Part shown: positions 1-7,930 of the stretch, in pieces
Layout: each line of letters begins with the position of its first letter
Position numbering within the stretch: position 1 is the first letter of the stretch
Assembly: GCA_021851875.1 (NCBI GenBank)
Contig: JAJZQI010000003.1
Location: 169,633-233,632, forward strand
DNA length: 64,000 bases
Reading direction: 5' to 3'
Source of the DNA: Pseudomonadota bacterium
GTDB taxonomy: Bacteria > Pseudomonadota > Gammaproteobacteria > Burkholderiales > JAJZQI01
The notes under the pieces: generated by a model
Database searches by the model: none
What the model saw: only the letters and a program-made list of their open reading frames with translations
Told to the model about the DNA's origin: nothing
Position numbers and translations under genes: made by a program

Positions 1-830
1 TGTTTGCCGTGCTGCTGGCAATACTCGGCTTTGAGTCCTCCGCCTCCTTGGCGTCGGCATACGGTATCGCAGTGACGGCGACCATGCTGATCACCACCAT
101 CCTGACCTTCTTCGTCATCCGCTACAGCTGGCGGTATCCGCTGTGGTTAAGTATGCTGGCAACAGGCTCGTTCATCGTGCTGGACATTTTGCTGGTGGTG
201 TCCTGTGCCGCCAAATTCCTGCATGGCGGCTGGTTCCCGGTCAGCCTTGGCGTGTTGCTGACCATCCTGATGTGGACCTGGCGGGAAGGCCGTGAGCTGG
301 TGATGCAGCGCACCCGTGCCGATTCGCCCGATCTGATGCCATTCATTCAGAGCGTTCAGGCCAGTGCATTCCCGCGGGTTGAGCGCACAGCCGTGTTTCT
401 GGTGTCCGATCCGCACAGCGCGCCTCAGGCGCTCATGCATAATCTGAAGCACAACATGGTGCTGCATGAGAAGAATTTGATCATGAATGTCGATTTTGCC
501 GACATCCCCTGGGTCAGCGATCAGGATCGGCTGCAGATTCAGCTTTTGGCGCCGGGTTTCTGGCGCGTTACCATCCGTTACGGCTTCATGGATGTGCCCG
601 ATATTCCCCGGGCGCTGGAACAATGCAACGAGATGGGGGTTGAAATCAATCCGTTTACCACTTCGTATTTTCTCAACCGGGCAACTGTGGTCCCGAGCAC
701 GAAAGGGAAAATGGCGCGCTGGCGAGAGGAATTGTTCGCTTCGCTTTCGCGCAACGCCGGCAGCGTGGCGGGTTACTTTAACATTCCCGGCAATGCGGTG
801 ATCGAGCTGGGTTCACGCATTCACTTGTAA
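1..830 (+). CDS. kup: KUP-family potassium uptake transporter, C-terminal part (5' end outside window)
   Basis: Potassium/proton symport across the inner membrane. The frame is open from base 3, so only about 275 C-terminal residues are here. The first part keeps hydrophobic helices typical of the end of the Kup membrane domain, with the family-like stretch GFESSASLASAYGIAVT followed by a WREGRELV segment. The rest is the soluble cytoplasmic tail (about residues 100-273) ending VIELGSRIHL, which is very Kup-like. A bidirectional terminator follows 14 bases after the stop. The family call is firm; the start cannot be judged. Confidence 0.93.
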   Translation, partial: FAVLLAILGFESSASLASAYGIAVTATMLITTILTFFVIRYSWRYPLWLSMLATGSFIVLDILLVVSCAAKFLHGGWFPVSLGVLLTILMWTWREGRELVMQRTRADSPDLMPFIQSVQASAFPRVERTAVFLVSDPHSAPQALMHNLKHNMVLHEKNLIMNVDFADIPWVSDQDRLQIQLLAPGFWRVTIRYGFMDVPDIPRALEQCNEMGVEINPFTTSYFLNRATVVPSTKGKMARWREELFASLSRNAGSVAGYFNIPGNAVIELGSRIHL

Positions 831-843
831 GGCGGCTACAAAC

Positions 844-872
844 AAAAAACGCGGCTTTAAGCCGCGTTTTTT
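844..872. terminator. Bidirectional rho-independent terminator between kup and the peroxiredoxin gene
   Basis: A GC stem (ACGCGGCTT / AAGCCGCGT) is flanked by A6 on one side and T6 on the other, so it can stop transcription from both converging genes. Kup ends at 830 on the plus strand and the peroxiredoxin ends at 891 on the minus strand. Confidence 0.85.
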
Positions 873-890
873 GTTGTCGGGCCAGGCGGC

Positions 891-1493
891 TTACAGTTCG
901 CCGGCGTGCTTGGACAGGTAGTCGGCTACGCCGGCCGGGTCGGCTTTCATGCCGGCCTTGCCTTTGTTCCAGCCGGCCGGGCACACTTCGCCGTGCTCTT
1001 CGTGGAACTGCAGGGCATCCAGCATACGGATGGCTTCGTCTACGTTACGGCCCAGCGGCAGGTCGTTGACGATCTGGTGGCGCACGATGCCGGCGCGGTC
1101 GATCAGGAAGGTGCCGCGCAGGGCCACGGCTTCGTTGAACAGCACGTCGAAGTCGCGGGCGATCTGACGGGTCAGGTCGGCCACCATCGGGAACTGCACG
1201 TTGCCCAGGCCGCCTTTTTCAACCGGGGTGTTTTTCCAGGCCAGGTGGGTGAACTGGGAGTCAACGCTGACGGCGATCACTTCGCAGTTGCGGGATTTGA
1301 ATTCGCTCAGGCGGTGGTCGAAGGCCAGGATTTCGCTCGGGCACACGAAGGTGAAGTCCAGCGGGTAGAAGAATACGACCGCGTACTTGTCCTTGATGTA
1401 GGTGTGCAGGTTGAAGCTTTCGTTGATGCTGTTGTCCGGCATCACGGTGGCAGCGGTAAAATCGGGGGCGCGCTTGGTAACCAGTACAGACAT
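891..1493 (-). CDS. 2-Cys peroxiredoxin (AhpC/TSA family)
   Basis: Thiol peroxidase that reduces hydrogen peroxide and organic peroxides in the cytoplasm. The 200-residue protein has the peroxidatic cysteine in DFTFVCPSE and a resolving cysteine in EVCPAGWNKG near the C terminus, the typical 2-Cys arrangement. The ATG at 1493 is chosen over a longer upstream reading because an AAAGG ribosome site precedes it and MSVLVTKRAPDF is a typical family start. It stands alone and converges on kup. No OxyR site was identified. The reductant (AhpF or thioredoxin) is not encoded nearby. Confidence 0.93.
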   Translation of the reverse strand: MSVLVTKRAPDFTAATVMPDNSINESFNLHTYIKDKYAVVFFYPLDFTFVCPSEILAFDHRLSEFKSRNCEVIAVSVDSQFTHLAWKNTPVEKGGLGNVQFPMVADLTRQIARDFDVLFNEAVALRGTFLIDRAGIVRHQIVNDLPLGRNVDEAIRMLDALQFHEEHGEVCPAGWNKGKAGMKADPAGVADYLSKHAGEL

Positions 1494-1620
1494 GGGATAA
1501 CCTTTCTGATTGTATTGTTGATCGGCTGTTTCTGTGCCATCGAATAGCAAAGGCTGATAGCATATTTAGAGGGTGTCTAAATCATACCGCACTTTCCCCC
1601 AATATTGTAGTGGAAACAAA

Positions 1621-2172
1621 ATGACAAGATCAGACTTGCACGAAGAAATGTTGGAATCGCGCGACGTTTTCCGCGGCAAATTGCTGCACGTGAAGCTCGA
1701 CCGGGTGAAACTGCCCAATGGCCATGAAGCGACCCGGGAATACATTGCGCACCCCGGAGCCGTGGTCGTCCTGGCGCTGTTCGACAACGGCGATATCCTG
1801 CTGGAGCGCCAGCATCGTTACCCTTTGCACCGGGATTTCTTCGAGCTGCCGGCCGGCAAGATCGATGCGGGCGAACTTGAGCTGGGTTGTGCGCAGCGCG
1901 AGCTGTTGGAGGAGACCGGTTACACGGCAAACAGCTGGCGGCATTTGACCACCATTCATCCTTGTATCGGCTATTCCAATGAGCGGCTGGAATATTTTCT
2001 TGCCCGCGAACTGGGCCATGAGGGGCAGCAGTTGGACGCGGACGAATTCATGGAAGTATTGCGGCTGCCCTGGCAGCAGGCGGTGGAATGGGTGCGCGAG
2101 GGCCGCATCACCGATACCAAGACTGTTGGCGGGTTGTTCTGGCTGGAAAAAATCATGCAGGCCGGGTGGTAG
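1621..2172 (+). CDS. nudF: Nudix hydrolase, ADP-ribose pyrophosphatase type
   Basis: Probably hydrolyses ADP-ribose to AMP and ribose 5-phosphate. The 183-residue protein carries a full Nudix box, G-x5-E-x7-REL-x-EE-x-GY, from GKIDAGE through RELLEETGY at about residues 81-103. Flanking elements ([18 protein letters not shown]) are those of the ADP-ribose pyrophosphatase subgroup. The start at 1621 follows a weak purine-rich site, and an upstream in-frame GTG/ATG reading is less likely. It is divergent from the peroxiredoxin gene and precedes dapA. The exact substrate within the subgroup is inferred. Confidence 0.88.
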   Translation: MTRSDLHEEMLESRDVFRGKLLHVKLDRVKLPNGHEATREYIAHPGAVVVLALFDNGDILLERQHRYPLHRDFFELPAGKIDAGELELGCAQRELLEETGYTANSWRHLTTIHPCIGYSNERLEYFLARELGHEGQQLDADEFMEVLRLPWQQAVEWVREGRITDTKTVGGLFWLEKIMQAGW

Positions 2173-2239
2173 AGAGGGCAGCGCACGCAGTCGGTTTCGG
2201 GTACAATCAAAATTTTATTTTGCACCTCAGTTTGAGACT

Positions 2240-3127
2240 ATGTTGACTGGCAGTTTGGTGGCGCTGGCCACCCCAATGAATGAAGCGAGCGAAATCGACT
2301 GGGACAGCCTTGACCGGCTGGTGGATTTTCACCTGGCCGAAGGCACCGACGGCATCGTGGTGGTGGGCACCACCGGCGAATCGCCCACCGTCGATTATAC
2401 CGAGCATTGCGAGTTGATTCAGGCCGTTGTCCGCCGCGTGGCCGGGCGTATCCCGGTGATTGCCGGTACCGGCGGCAATTCCACGCGTGAGGCGATCGAG
2501 CTGAATGCCTGCGCCAAACAGGCGGGCGCCAATTGCACGTTGTCGGTGGTGCCTTACTACAACAAGCCGACGCAGGAAGGCTTGTATCGGCATTTCCGCG
2601 CCATTGCAGAAAAGACCGAACTGCCGCTCATCCTCTATAACGTGCCGGGGCGCACCGTGTGCGACATGAGCAACGACACGGCACTGCGGCTGGCGGAGAT
2701 TCCCAATATTGTCGGCATCAAGGATGCCACGGGCAATATGGAGCGCGGTACCGACTTGCTGCGCCGCGCGCCGGCCGACTTCGCCGTGTACAGCGGCGAT
2801 GACGCCAGTTCGCTGGCCTTGCTGCTGCTGGGCGGGCACGGCACGATTTCCGTCACGGCCAACGTGGCGCCGCGTCTGGTGCATGAGCTGTGCCAAGCCG
2901 CTTTTGCGGGGAACCTGGCCCGCGCCCGCGAGATCAATAACAAACTGCTGCCGTTGCATCAGAAGCTGTTCATCGAAGCAAACCCGATTCCGGTTAAATG
3001 GGCATTGCATGCCATGGGGCTGATTCCCCCGGGCATCCGTTTGCCGCTGACCTGGATGACCGAGGCCAGTGAGCCGGCCGTGCGTGCTGCCATGTCTCAC
3101 GCCGGTATCAATACAAAGGGAGAATGA
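2240..3127 (+). CDS. dapA: 4-hydroxy-tetrahydrodipicolinate synthase
   Basis: Condenses pyruvate with aspartate semialdehyde in lysine and diaminopimelate synthesis. The 295-residue TIM barrel shows the pyruvate-binding GTTGES motif, the catalytic tyrosine in [11 protein letters not shown], and the Schiff-base lysine in GIKDATGN. The start [13 protein letters not shown] is family-typical. A possible -10 box (TACAAT, 2202-2207) lies upstream, but no good -35 is visible. The stop overlaps the bamC start by ATGA, a conserved gene order in beta- and gammaproteobacteria. Confidence 0.96.
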   Translation: MLTGSLVALATPMNEASEIDWDSLDRLVDFHLAEGTDGIVVVGTTGESPTVDYTEHCELIQAVVRRVAGRIPVIAGTGGNSTREAIELNACAKQAGANCTLSVVPYYNKPTQEGLYRHFRAIAEKTELPLILYNVPGRTVCDMSNDTALRLAEIPNIVGIKDATGNMERGTDLLRRAPADFAVYSGDDASSLALLLLGGHGTISVTANVAPRLVHELCQAAFAGNLARAREINNKLLPLHQKLFIEANPIPVKWALHAMGLIPPGIRLPLTWMTEASEPAVRAAMSHAGINTKGE

Positions 3128-4260
3128 GAGTGAGTTCGAAGTTGCATCATGTTGCGGTGGCTGCCATTGCATCTCTGTCCGTGGCCGGTTGTTCCACTAC
3201 CCTGTTCGACGGCAAGACGATGGATTACAAATCGGCCGGGAAACTGCCTGCTCTGGAGGTGCCTCCTGATTTGACCGCTCCGGCGACGGACGGAGCCTTT
3301 GCCGTCCCGGCGAACAATCAGAATGCAGCGACGTACTCCGCCTATGCCCAGCAGCGCGAGAACCAGCCCAAATATGAAGAGCAGGCCGGCGTGCTGCCGC
3401 AGAGCGACAAGGTGCAACTGGAGCGTGCCGGTTCGGAGCGCTGGCTGGTGGTCAAGGCTACTCCGGAGCAGGTTTGGCCGGTGCTCAAGGAATTCTGGCA
3501 GGAACTGGGTTTCATCGTGAACGTCGAGCGTCCGGCGTCCGGCATCATGGAAACCGACTGGGCGGAAAACCGCGCCAAGCTCCCGCAGGACCCGATCCGC
3601 AACGTCCTGGGCAAGCTGTTCGATTCGCTTTACTCGACGGCTGAGCGCGATAAATTCCGCACCCGTATCGAGCGTGGCCGTGAGCCGGGGACGGTGGAAA
3701 TCTATATCAGCCATCGCGGCATGTATGAAGTGATCCAGGGTGGCGATGGCGGCAACGGCACCGTTTGGGAGCCGCGTCCGGCAGACCCGGGGCTCGAGGG
3801 CGAAATGCTGCAGCGGCTGATGGTCCGTTTCGGCGTCAGTGAACAGCAAGCCAAGACCGCGGTGACGCAACAGAGTCTCGAACCGCGCGCCAAACTGCAG
3901 CAACAGAACGGCGTAGCGGTGCTGGCGATGGACGACGGCTTCGATCGCGCATGGCGGCGCGTGGGCCTGGCTTTGGATCGCGTCGGTTTTGCCGTGGAAG
4001 ATCGTGATCGCGCCGGCGGTATTTATTATGTGCGCTACGATGATCCGGATGCCGACGCGGCCAAGAAATCGGATGGTTTCCTGGCTAAGCTGGCTTTCTG
4101 GCGCTCGTCCTCCGACAAGCACGGCGCCCTGAAATACCAGGTGAGCGTCAAGGGAGACGACAACAGTACTCGGGTGAGCGTGCTGACCGACAAGGGCCAG
4201 CCCACGGCACCGGAAACAGCAGACCGCATTCTCAAGCTGCTGCTCGAACAACTGAAGTAA
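3124..4260 (+). CDS. bamC: Outer membrane protein assembly factor BamC (NlpB-like lipoprotein)
   Basis: Lipoprotein of the BAM complex, which inserts beta-barrel proteins into the outer membrane. The 378-residue product has a lipoprotein signal with lipobox VAGC at about residues 18-21. An unstructured BamC-like segment ([13 protein letters not shown]) follows, then two helix-grip domains at about 100-220 and 260-378. It begins on the dapA stop (ATGA), so translation is probably coupled. Position next to dapA supports the name as much as the sequence does. Confidence 0.9.
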   Translation: MRVSSKLHHVAVAAIASLSVAGCSTTLFDGKTMDYKSAGKLPALEVPPDLTAPATDGAFAVPANNQNAATYSAYAQQRENQPKYEEQAGVLPQSDKVQLERAGSERWLVVKATPEQVWPVLKEFWQELGFIVNVERPASGIMETDWAENRAKLPQDPIRNVLGKLFDSLYSTAERDKFRTRIERGREPGTVEIYISHRGMYEVIQGGDGGNGTVWEPRPADPGLEGEMLQRLMVRFGVSEQQAKTAVTQQSLEPRAKLQQQNGVAVLAMDDGFDRAWRRVGLALDRVGFAVEDRDRAGGIYYVRYDDPDADAAKKSDGFLAKLAFWRSSSDKHGALKYQVSVKGDDNSTRVSVLTDKGQPTAPETADRILKLLLEQLK

Positions 4261-4261
4261 T

Positions 4262-5032
4262 ATGCGGTTTTCCAGCCTCGGCAGCGGCAGCAAGGGTAAC
4301 GGGCTGCTGGTCGAGGCGGGCGCAACCACCGTTCTGCTCGACTGCGGTTTCGGCCTGGCCGAATGCCGCAGCCGTCTTGCCCGCCTGGGCAAATCCCCCG
4401 AATCGCTTGCCGGCATCGTGGTCACGCACGAACACAGCGACCATATGCACGGTGTGGCCCGCCTGGCAAAACGTTACGCTATTCCGGTCTATCTGACTTA
4501 TGGCAGCTACAGTGCCGCTGTCAGCCAGTTTGAAGGCTGTCAGGTCAACTGGATCATGTCCGACTCACCGGTAACGGTGGACGATCTTGAGCTGCTGCCC
4601 TATGCGGTGCCGCATGACGCGCGCGAACCGGTGCAGTTCGTTTTTTCCGATGGCTGTTTCAGACTGGGCGTGCTGACCGATAGCGGCAGCATCACCACGC
4701 ATATTTGCCAGCATTTGACCGGCTGCGATGCCTTGCTGCTGGAGTGCAATCACGACCATGACATGCTCTGGGCGGGACGTTACCCCGTCTCGTTGAAACG
4801 GCGGGTGAGCGGCTCGCACGGGCACCTCGACAACAGGGCCGCGGCCGAACTGCTGCAGTATATCGACACCAGCCGTTTGCAGCACATTGTGGCGGCTCAT
4901 CTGAGTCAGGAAAACAACCGGCGCGAACTGGCCGTGGCTGCCTTGGCGGGAGCGCTGAGCTGCGCGGAGGACTGGATCGCCGTGGCCGAGCAGGAGGATG
5001 GGCTCGGCTGGCGAGACTTGCGGCAAACTTGA
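4262..5032 (+). CDS. MBL-fold metallo-hydrolase (YycJ/WalJ-like)
   Basis: A 256-residue metallo-beta-lactamase-fold protein with the metal-binding motif THEHSDH at about residues 57-63 and later metal ligands around DSG (about 140) and a C-terminal AAHLSQENN. It starts one base after the bamC stop, so it belongs to the dapA-bamC transcript. YycJ-like members are proposed 5'-to-3' exonucleases or cell-wall regulators. The substrate here is not known. A strong terminator closes the operon at 5062-5089. Confidence 0.88.
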   Translation: MRFSSLGSGSKGNGLLVEAGATTVLLDCGFGLAECRSRLARLGKSPESLAGIVVTHEHSDHMHGVARLAKRYAIPVYLTYGSYSAAVSQFEGCQVNWIMSDSPVTVDDLELLPYAVPHDAREPVQFVFSDGCFRLGVLTDSGSITTHICQHLTGCDALLLECNHDHDMLWAGRYPVSLKRRVSGSHGHLDNRAAAELLQYIDTSRLQHIVAAHLSQENNRRELAVAALAGALSCAEDWIAVAEQEDGLGWRDLRQT

Positions 5033-5061
5033 GGGGTGTTGCGATATTGCGCCGAAAAACA

Positions 5062-5089
5062 AAAAGGCCGGCATTTCTGCCGGCCTTTT
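5062..5089. terminator. Rho-independent terminator after dapA-bamC-MBL operon
   Basis: A perfect 12-bp stem (AAAAGGCCGGCA with its complement) has a TTTC loop and ends in T4. The symmetric A and T tracts suggest it also serves the small lipoprotein gene converging from the right. Confidence 0.85.
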
Positions 5090-5109
5090 CTGCTAGGTAA
5101 TCCTTAAGA

Positions 5110-5322
5110 TTACTTGGCAGCCGGAGCGGAAGCAGCCGGAGCGGAAGCAGCTTCAGCGGAAGCGGCCGGAGCAGAAGCAACAGCAGCCGGAGCGGAAGCA
5201 GCCGGAGCAGAAGCTTCAGCAGCCGGAGCAGAAGCTTCTGCCGGAGCAGCAGCTTCTTCTTTGTTACCACAAGCGGTCAGTGCAGCAGCCAGCAGTGCGG
5301 CCAGGAGCAGAGATTTTTGCAT
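5110..5322 (-). CDS. Small Ala/Pro-rich lipoprotein of unknown function
   Basis: A 70-residue precursor whose signal peptide ends in the lipobox LTAC at about residues 15-18. The mature part is a charged GNKEEAAAPAE linker and then low-complexity repeats built on ASAPAA and ASAEAA. The start is supported by an AAGGGAAG ribosome site. Such short lipid-anchored Ala/Pro/Ser tethers are common in betaproteobacteria, but I know of no assigned role. The plus-strand reading of the same repeat is a low-complexity shadow. Confidence 0.75.
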   Translation of the reverse strand: MQKSLLLAALLAAALTACGNKEEAAAPAEASAPAAEASAPAASAPAAVASAPAASAEAASAPAASAPAAK

Positions 5323-5484
5323 TTTCTTCCCTTTGTTTAACTAGTTAAATTGCTATGACGATGCGCATCGCAAATCGGTCAGCATGTCGCCATAAAAAGA
5401 CCGATTGCGAAAATTCTATCATATTTTCCCAAACTTGCTAGGGGATTCTTAACTTTTTGTTGAATGTGCAAGTGTGTTGTATTT

Positions 5485-5970
5485 TTACAACCCAAGGGGT
5501 TTGTTTACGCTGTCTTCCGCCGAGGCGATGCGCAGTTCGGCAAAGCGCTGTTGCAGAATTGAAGCGGTTTCAGGAGCATTCAGTTCGAGCGCGGCGCGAT
5601 CATGGTCGCTGTGGAAGCGGCGCAGGCTGTGCAAGTTATCAACCAGCACAAAACTGTCTCTTAAGTGTTTTGCCTCGGGGGTTGTGACGGCCAGGCGGAT
5701 CTGGTGGTTGCGCGTCCGAACTAACGATGTTAAGCGCGGGAAGCGCGTTTTCAGCGCATGGCTGTCATGCACGATGAGCCATAATTCGTTGCGCGCCGAG
5801 CGGGCCAGAAAGGTCTGCAGCAAGTCGGCTACGGCAGCGCTGTCCCATCCGCCATAATTCAGATCGGGATCGAAAATTTCGACCCGCTGCCTGGCCAACT
5901 CCAGCAGCTGCAGCAGGGCGTGGTGATAGTCTTCACGCCGCTCGATTAACTGGTATTGTTTGTCTGTCAT
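5485..5970 (-). CDS. Conserved hypothetical protein, RoxA-operon partner
   Basis: A 161-residue soluble protein with no signal peptide. Its start overlaps the stop of the cupin hydroxylase gene (ATGA at 5967-5970), so the two are translated together. I see a pattern loosely like a single phospholipase-D-fold half (IFDPDLNYGG early, RRFHSDHDRAALELN late) but no HKD catalytic motif, so no activity is proposed. A partner role with the upstream oxygenase is only inferred from the overlap. Confidence 0.7.
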   Translation of the reverse strand: MTDKQYQLIERREDYHHALLQLLELARQRVEIFDPDLNYGGWDSAAVADLLQTFLARSARNELWLIVHDSHALKTRFPRLTSLVRTRNHQIRLAVTTPEAKHLRDSFVLVDNLHSLRRFHSDHDRAALELNAPETASILQQRFAELRIASAEDSVNKPLGL

Positions 5971-7106
5971 GGACTGTTTCGTTCCAGATACGCCGCTTCA
6001 AACCAGGGGAAGAGCAGTTCGGCCAGTTCGGGCGGATAAGCTGCCGCCGGCAATCGGCGTGTATCTGCCAGGCGCACGAGCCAGGGGCGCAATTCTTGCG
6101 GCACTTCGATGGCTTCCCCATTGAGATAAAAGTGATTTCCGCTAAACAGCATCTGACTTGCCGGCGCCAAGCGGATGCCTTGCTGCGTCAGCAAGGCGGC
6201 AAACTCGGCCTCATCCTCAGTATAGTCTTCCGCTTCGAAAAAGATGTGCGGCTTGGGTTCGGTCAGGTAATGGCCGAGAAAATCGGCCACGTCCGCATCG
6301 GTCCAGCTGATCCGTCGCAGCATTTCGCCGACCTGGCGGATCATGGCCGGACCGATTTCCGCCGGATGGGCCGGCGCCTGCAGGTCGGGATCGGCATACA
6401 TGCCGTTCAGCTGCAGGCGTTCCTCCAGATACATGAGGAACTGCTGCCCCAGTTCCTGCGCTTGGGGGGCGCGAAAACCGACCGACCAGGTCATGCTGTC
6501 GTCGGTGAGCGAGACGCCGTGGTGGGCGTAGCGCGGCGGCAGGTAGAGCAGGTCGCCCGGATTGACGAGCCATTCCTGCTCGGCTGCAAAACGCTGCAGG
6601 ATGCGCAGGGGAATGCCTTCGATCAGGTCTTGATCCTGCTGGGCGCTGATCTGCCAGCGTTTGCTGCCGCAGCCCTGGATCAGAAAGACGTCGTAGGAAT
6701 CAAAGTGCGGACCGACACCGCCGCCGGTAGGGGCGAGGCTGACCATCACGTCGTCCAGCCGGGCGCTGGGAATGAAGGGGAAGGATTGCAGCAGTTCGGC
6801 GGCCGCCGGCAAGACGTGGTTGATGCCCTGCACCAGGAGGGACCAGTCGCGTGCCGGCAGGCGCGACAGTTTGTGGGCCGAAAAGGGACCGTGCTGCAGA
6901 TCCCAGCCGTTATTCTGTTTGAGCACCAGGCGCGATTGCATGTCTTCGTTGCGCGCCAGCGTCTGCAGTTCTTTGGGTGAGAGAGCCTGCGCCAGATGAG
7001 GAAAGGCATTGGGCACGAACAGCGGTTTTTTCTGCCAATGGTCGCGCAGGAAGGTTTCAGCCGTGAGGCCGCCGAGAAAGGCGATGGGTTCAGTGTGTGT
7101 CGTCAT
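5967..7106 (-). CDS. roxA: Cupin/JmjC-type protein arginine hydroxylase, RoxA (YcfD) family
   Basis: Iron(II)/2-oxoglutarate oxygenase; E. coli RoxA hydroxylates an arginine of ribosomal protein L16. The 379-residue protein has the iron-binding HxD in GPHFDSYDVFLIQG (about residues 140-153) and the distal histidine in YLPPRYAHHGV, followed by the C-terminal dimer and winged-helix region. I use the ATG at 7106. A TTG six codons upstream is also open, and neither has a strong ribosome site. The L16 substrate is inferred from the family. Confidence 0.85.
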   Translation of the reverse strand: MTTHTEPIAFLGGLTAETFLRDHWQKKPLFVPNAFPHLAQALSPKELQTLARNEDMQSRLVLKQNNGWDLQHGPFSAHKLSRLPARDWSLLVQGINHVLPAAAELLQSFPFIPSARLDDVMVSLAPTGGGVGPHFDSYDVFLIQGCGSKRWQISAQQDQDLIEGIPLRILQRFAAEQEWLVNPGDLLYLPPRYAHHGVSLTDDSMTWSVGFRAPQAQELGQQFLMYLEERLQLNGMYADPDLQAPAHPAEIGPAMIRQVGEMLRRISWTDADVADFLGHYLTEPKPHIFFEAEDYTEDEAEFAALLTQQGIRLAPASQMLFSGNHFYLNGEAIEVPQELRPWLVRLADTRRLPAAAYPPELAELLFPWFEAAYLERNSP

Positions 7107-7120
7107 GTCGGAAGTATGCA

Positions 7121-7148
7121 ACAAAAAAGGCAGCCCGTGGGCTGCCTT
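7121..7148 (-). terminator. Rho-independent terminator after the Bax-inhibitor gene
   Basis: On the minus strand the stem AAGGCAGCCC, a 2-base loop and its complement are followed directly by a T6 run, 19 bases past the stop at 7167. It separates this gene from roxA. Confidence 0.85.
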
Positions 7149-7166
7149 ATGATGGAGCGAGGCCGT

Positions 7167-7853
7167 TTAGTCTCGATTGCCCAGCAAGGCCATCAGCAGC
7201 TGCAGCAGGTTGACGAACAGGTTGTAGATGTTGAGGTAGATCGACAGTGTGGCCATGATGTAATTGGTTTCGCCACCGTTGACGATGCGGCTGACGTCAA
7301 ACAGGATGAAGCCGGAAAAGATCATCACACCTACGGCCGAAATAGTCAGGTACAGAGCCGGGATGTGGAAGAACATATTGGCCAGCGAGGCAACGATCAT
7401 CAGGATCAGACCGATGAACAGGAATTTGCCCATGAAGCTGAAGTCGCGTTTGCTGACAGTGGCGATGGTGGCCAGAGTGAAGAAGATGATGGCTGTACCG
7501 CCGGCGGCCATGCCGATGAGCTGGGCGCCGTTGCTCAGGTGCAGGGCAACCTGCAGGATCGGACCGAGCATGAGACCCATGAAGAAGGTCAACGCCAGCA
7601 GCAGGACCACGCCCAGGCCGCTGTTACGGAATGCGCTAATGCCGAAGGTTAGACCGAGTATCACGGCCAGCATGCCCAGGGAGGCCATGATGGGGTGCTG
7701 GGCGACAAAAGCGAAATTGAGGCTCAGACCGATAAATGCGCCGGCGATGGTCGGCAACATGGACAATGCGAGCAGCAGGTAAGTATTGCGCAGGACGGAT
7801 TGCTGCGAAGTGGAAAGACTCCCTACGGTAGCGTAGGACATGTCGTTTTGCAT
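7167..7853 (-). CDS. Bax inhibitor-1 (YccA/YbhL) family membrane protein
   Basis: A 228-residue inner-membrane protein with seven predicted transmembrane segments separated by very short loops, typical of the Bax inhibitor-1 family (NTYLLLALSM near the start; TLSIYLNIYNLFVNLLQLL near the end). Family members modulate FtsH proteolysis or act as calcium/proton leak channels. Which applies here is unknown. The ATG has a GGAG ribosome site. It is transcribed alone and closed by its own terminator. Confidence 0.9.
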   Translation of the reverse strand: MQNDMSYATVGSLSTSQQSVLRNTYLLLALSMLPTIAGAFIGLSLNFAFVAQHPIMASLGMLAVILGLTFGISAFRNSGLGVVLLLALTFFMGLMLGPILQVALHLSNGAQLIGMAAGGTAIIFFTLATIATVSKRDFSFMGKFLFIGLILMIVASLANMFFHIPALYLTISAVGVMIFSGFILFDVSRIVNGGETNYIMATLSIYLNIYNLFVNLLQLLMALLGNRD

Positions 7854-7930
7854 TGAGTGACTCCAGTAAATGAATACAGAAGTTAAGACTACCGAAAGCC
7901 GTCCGAAGTTTCAACATTAAGTGTATTTAA

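Noticed and set aside
3097..4425. Minus-strand 442-codon frame opposite bamC
   Set aside because: Antisense shadow. The plus strand encodes a lipoprotein with a clear lipobox and conserved position after dapA.
5114..5344. Plus-strand Ala/Gly/Glu-rich frame opposite the small lipoprotein
   Set aside because: Both strands of the repeat are open. Only the minus strand has a ribosome site, signal peptide and lipobox.
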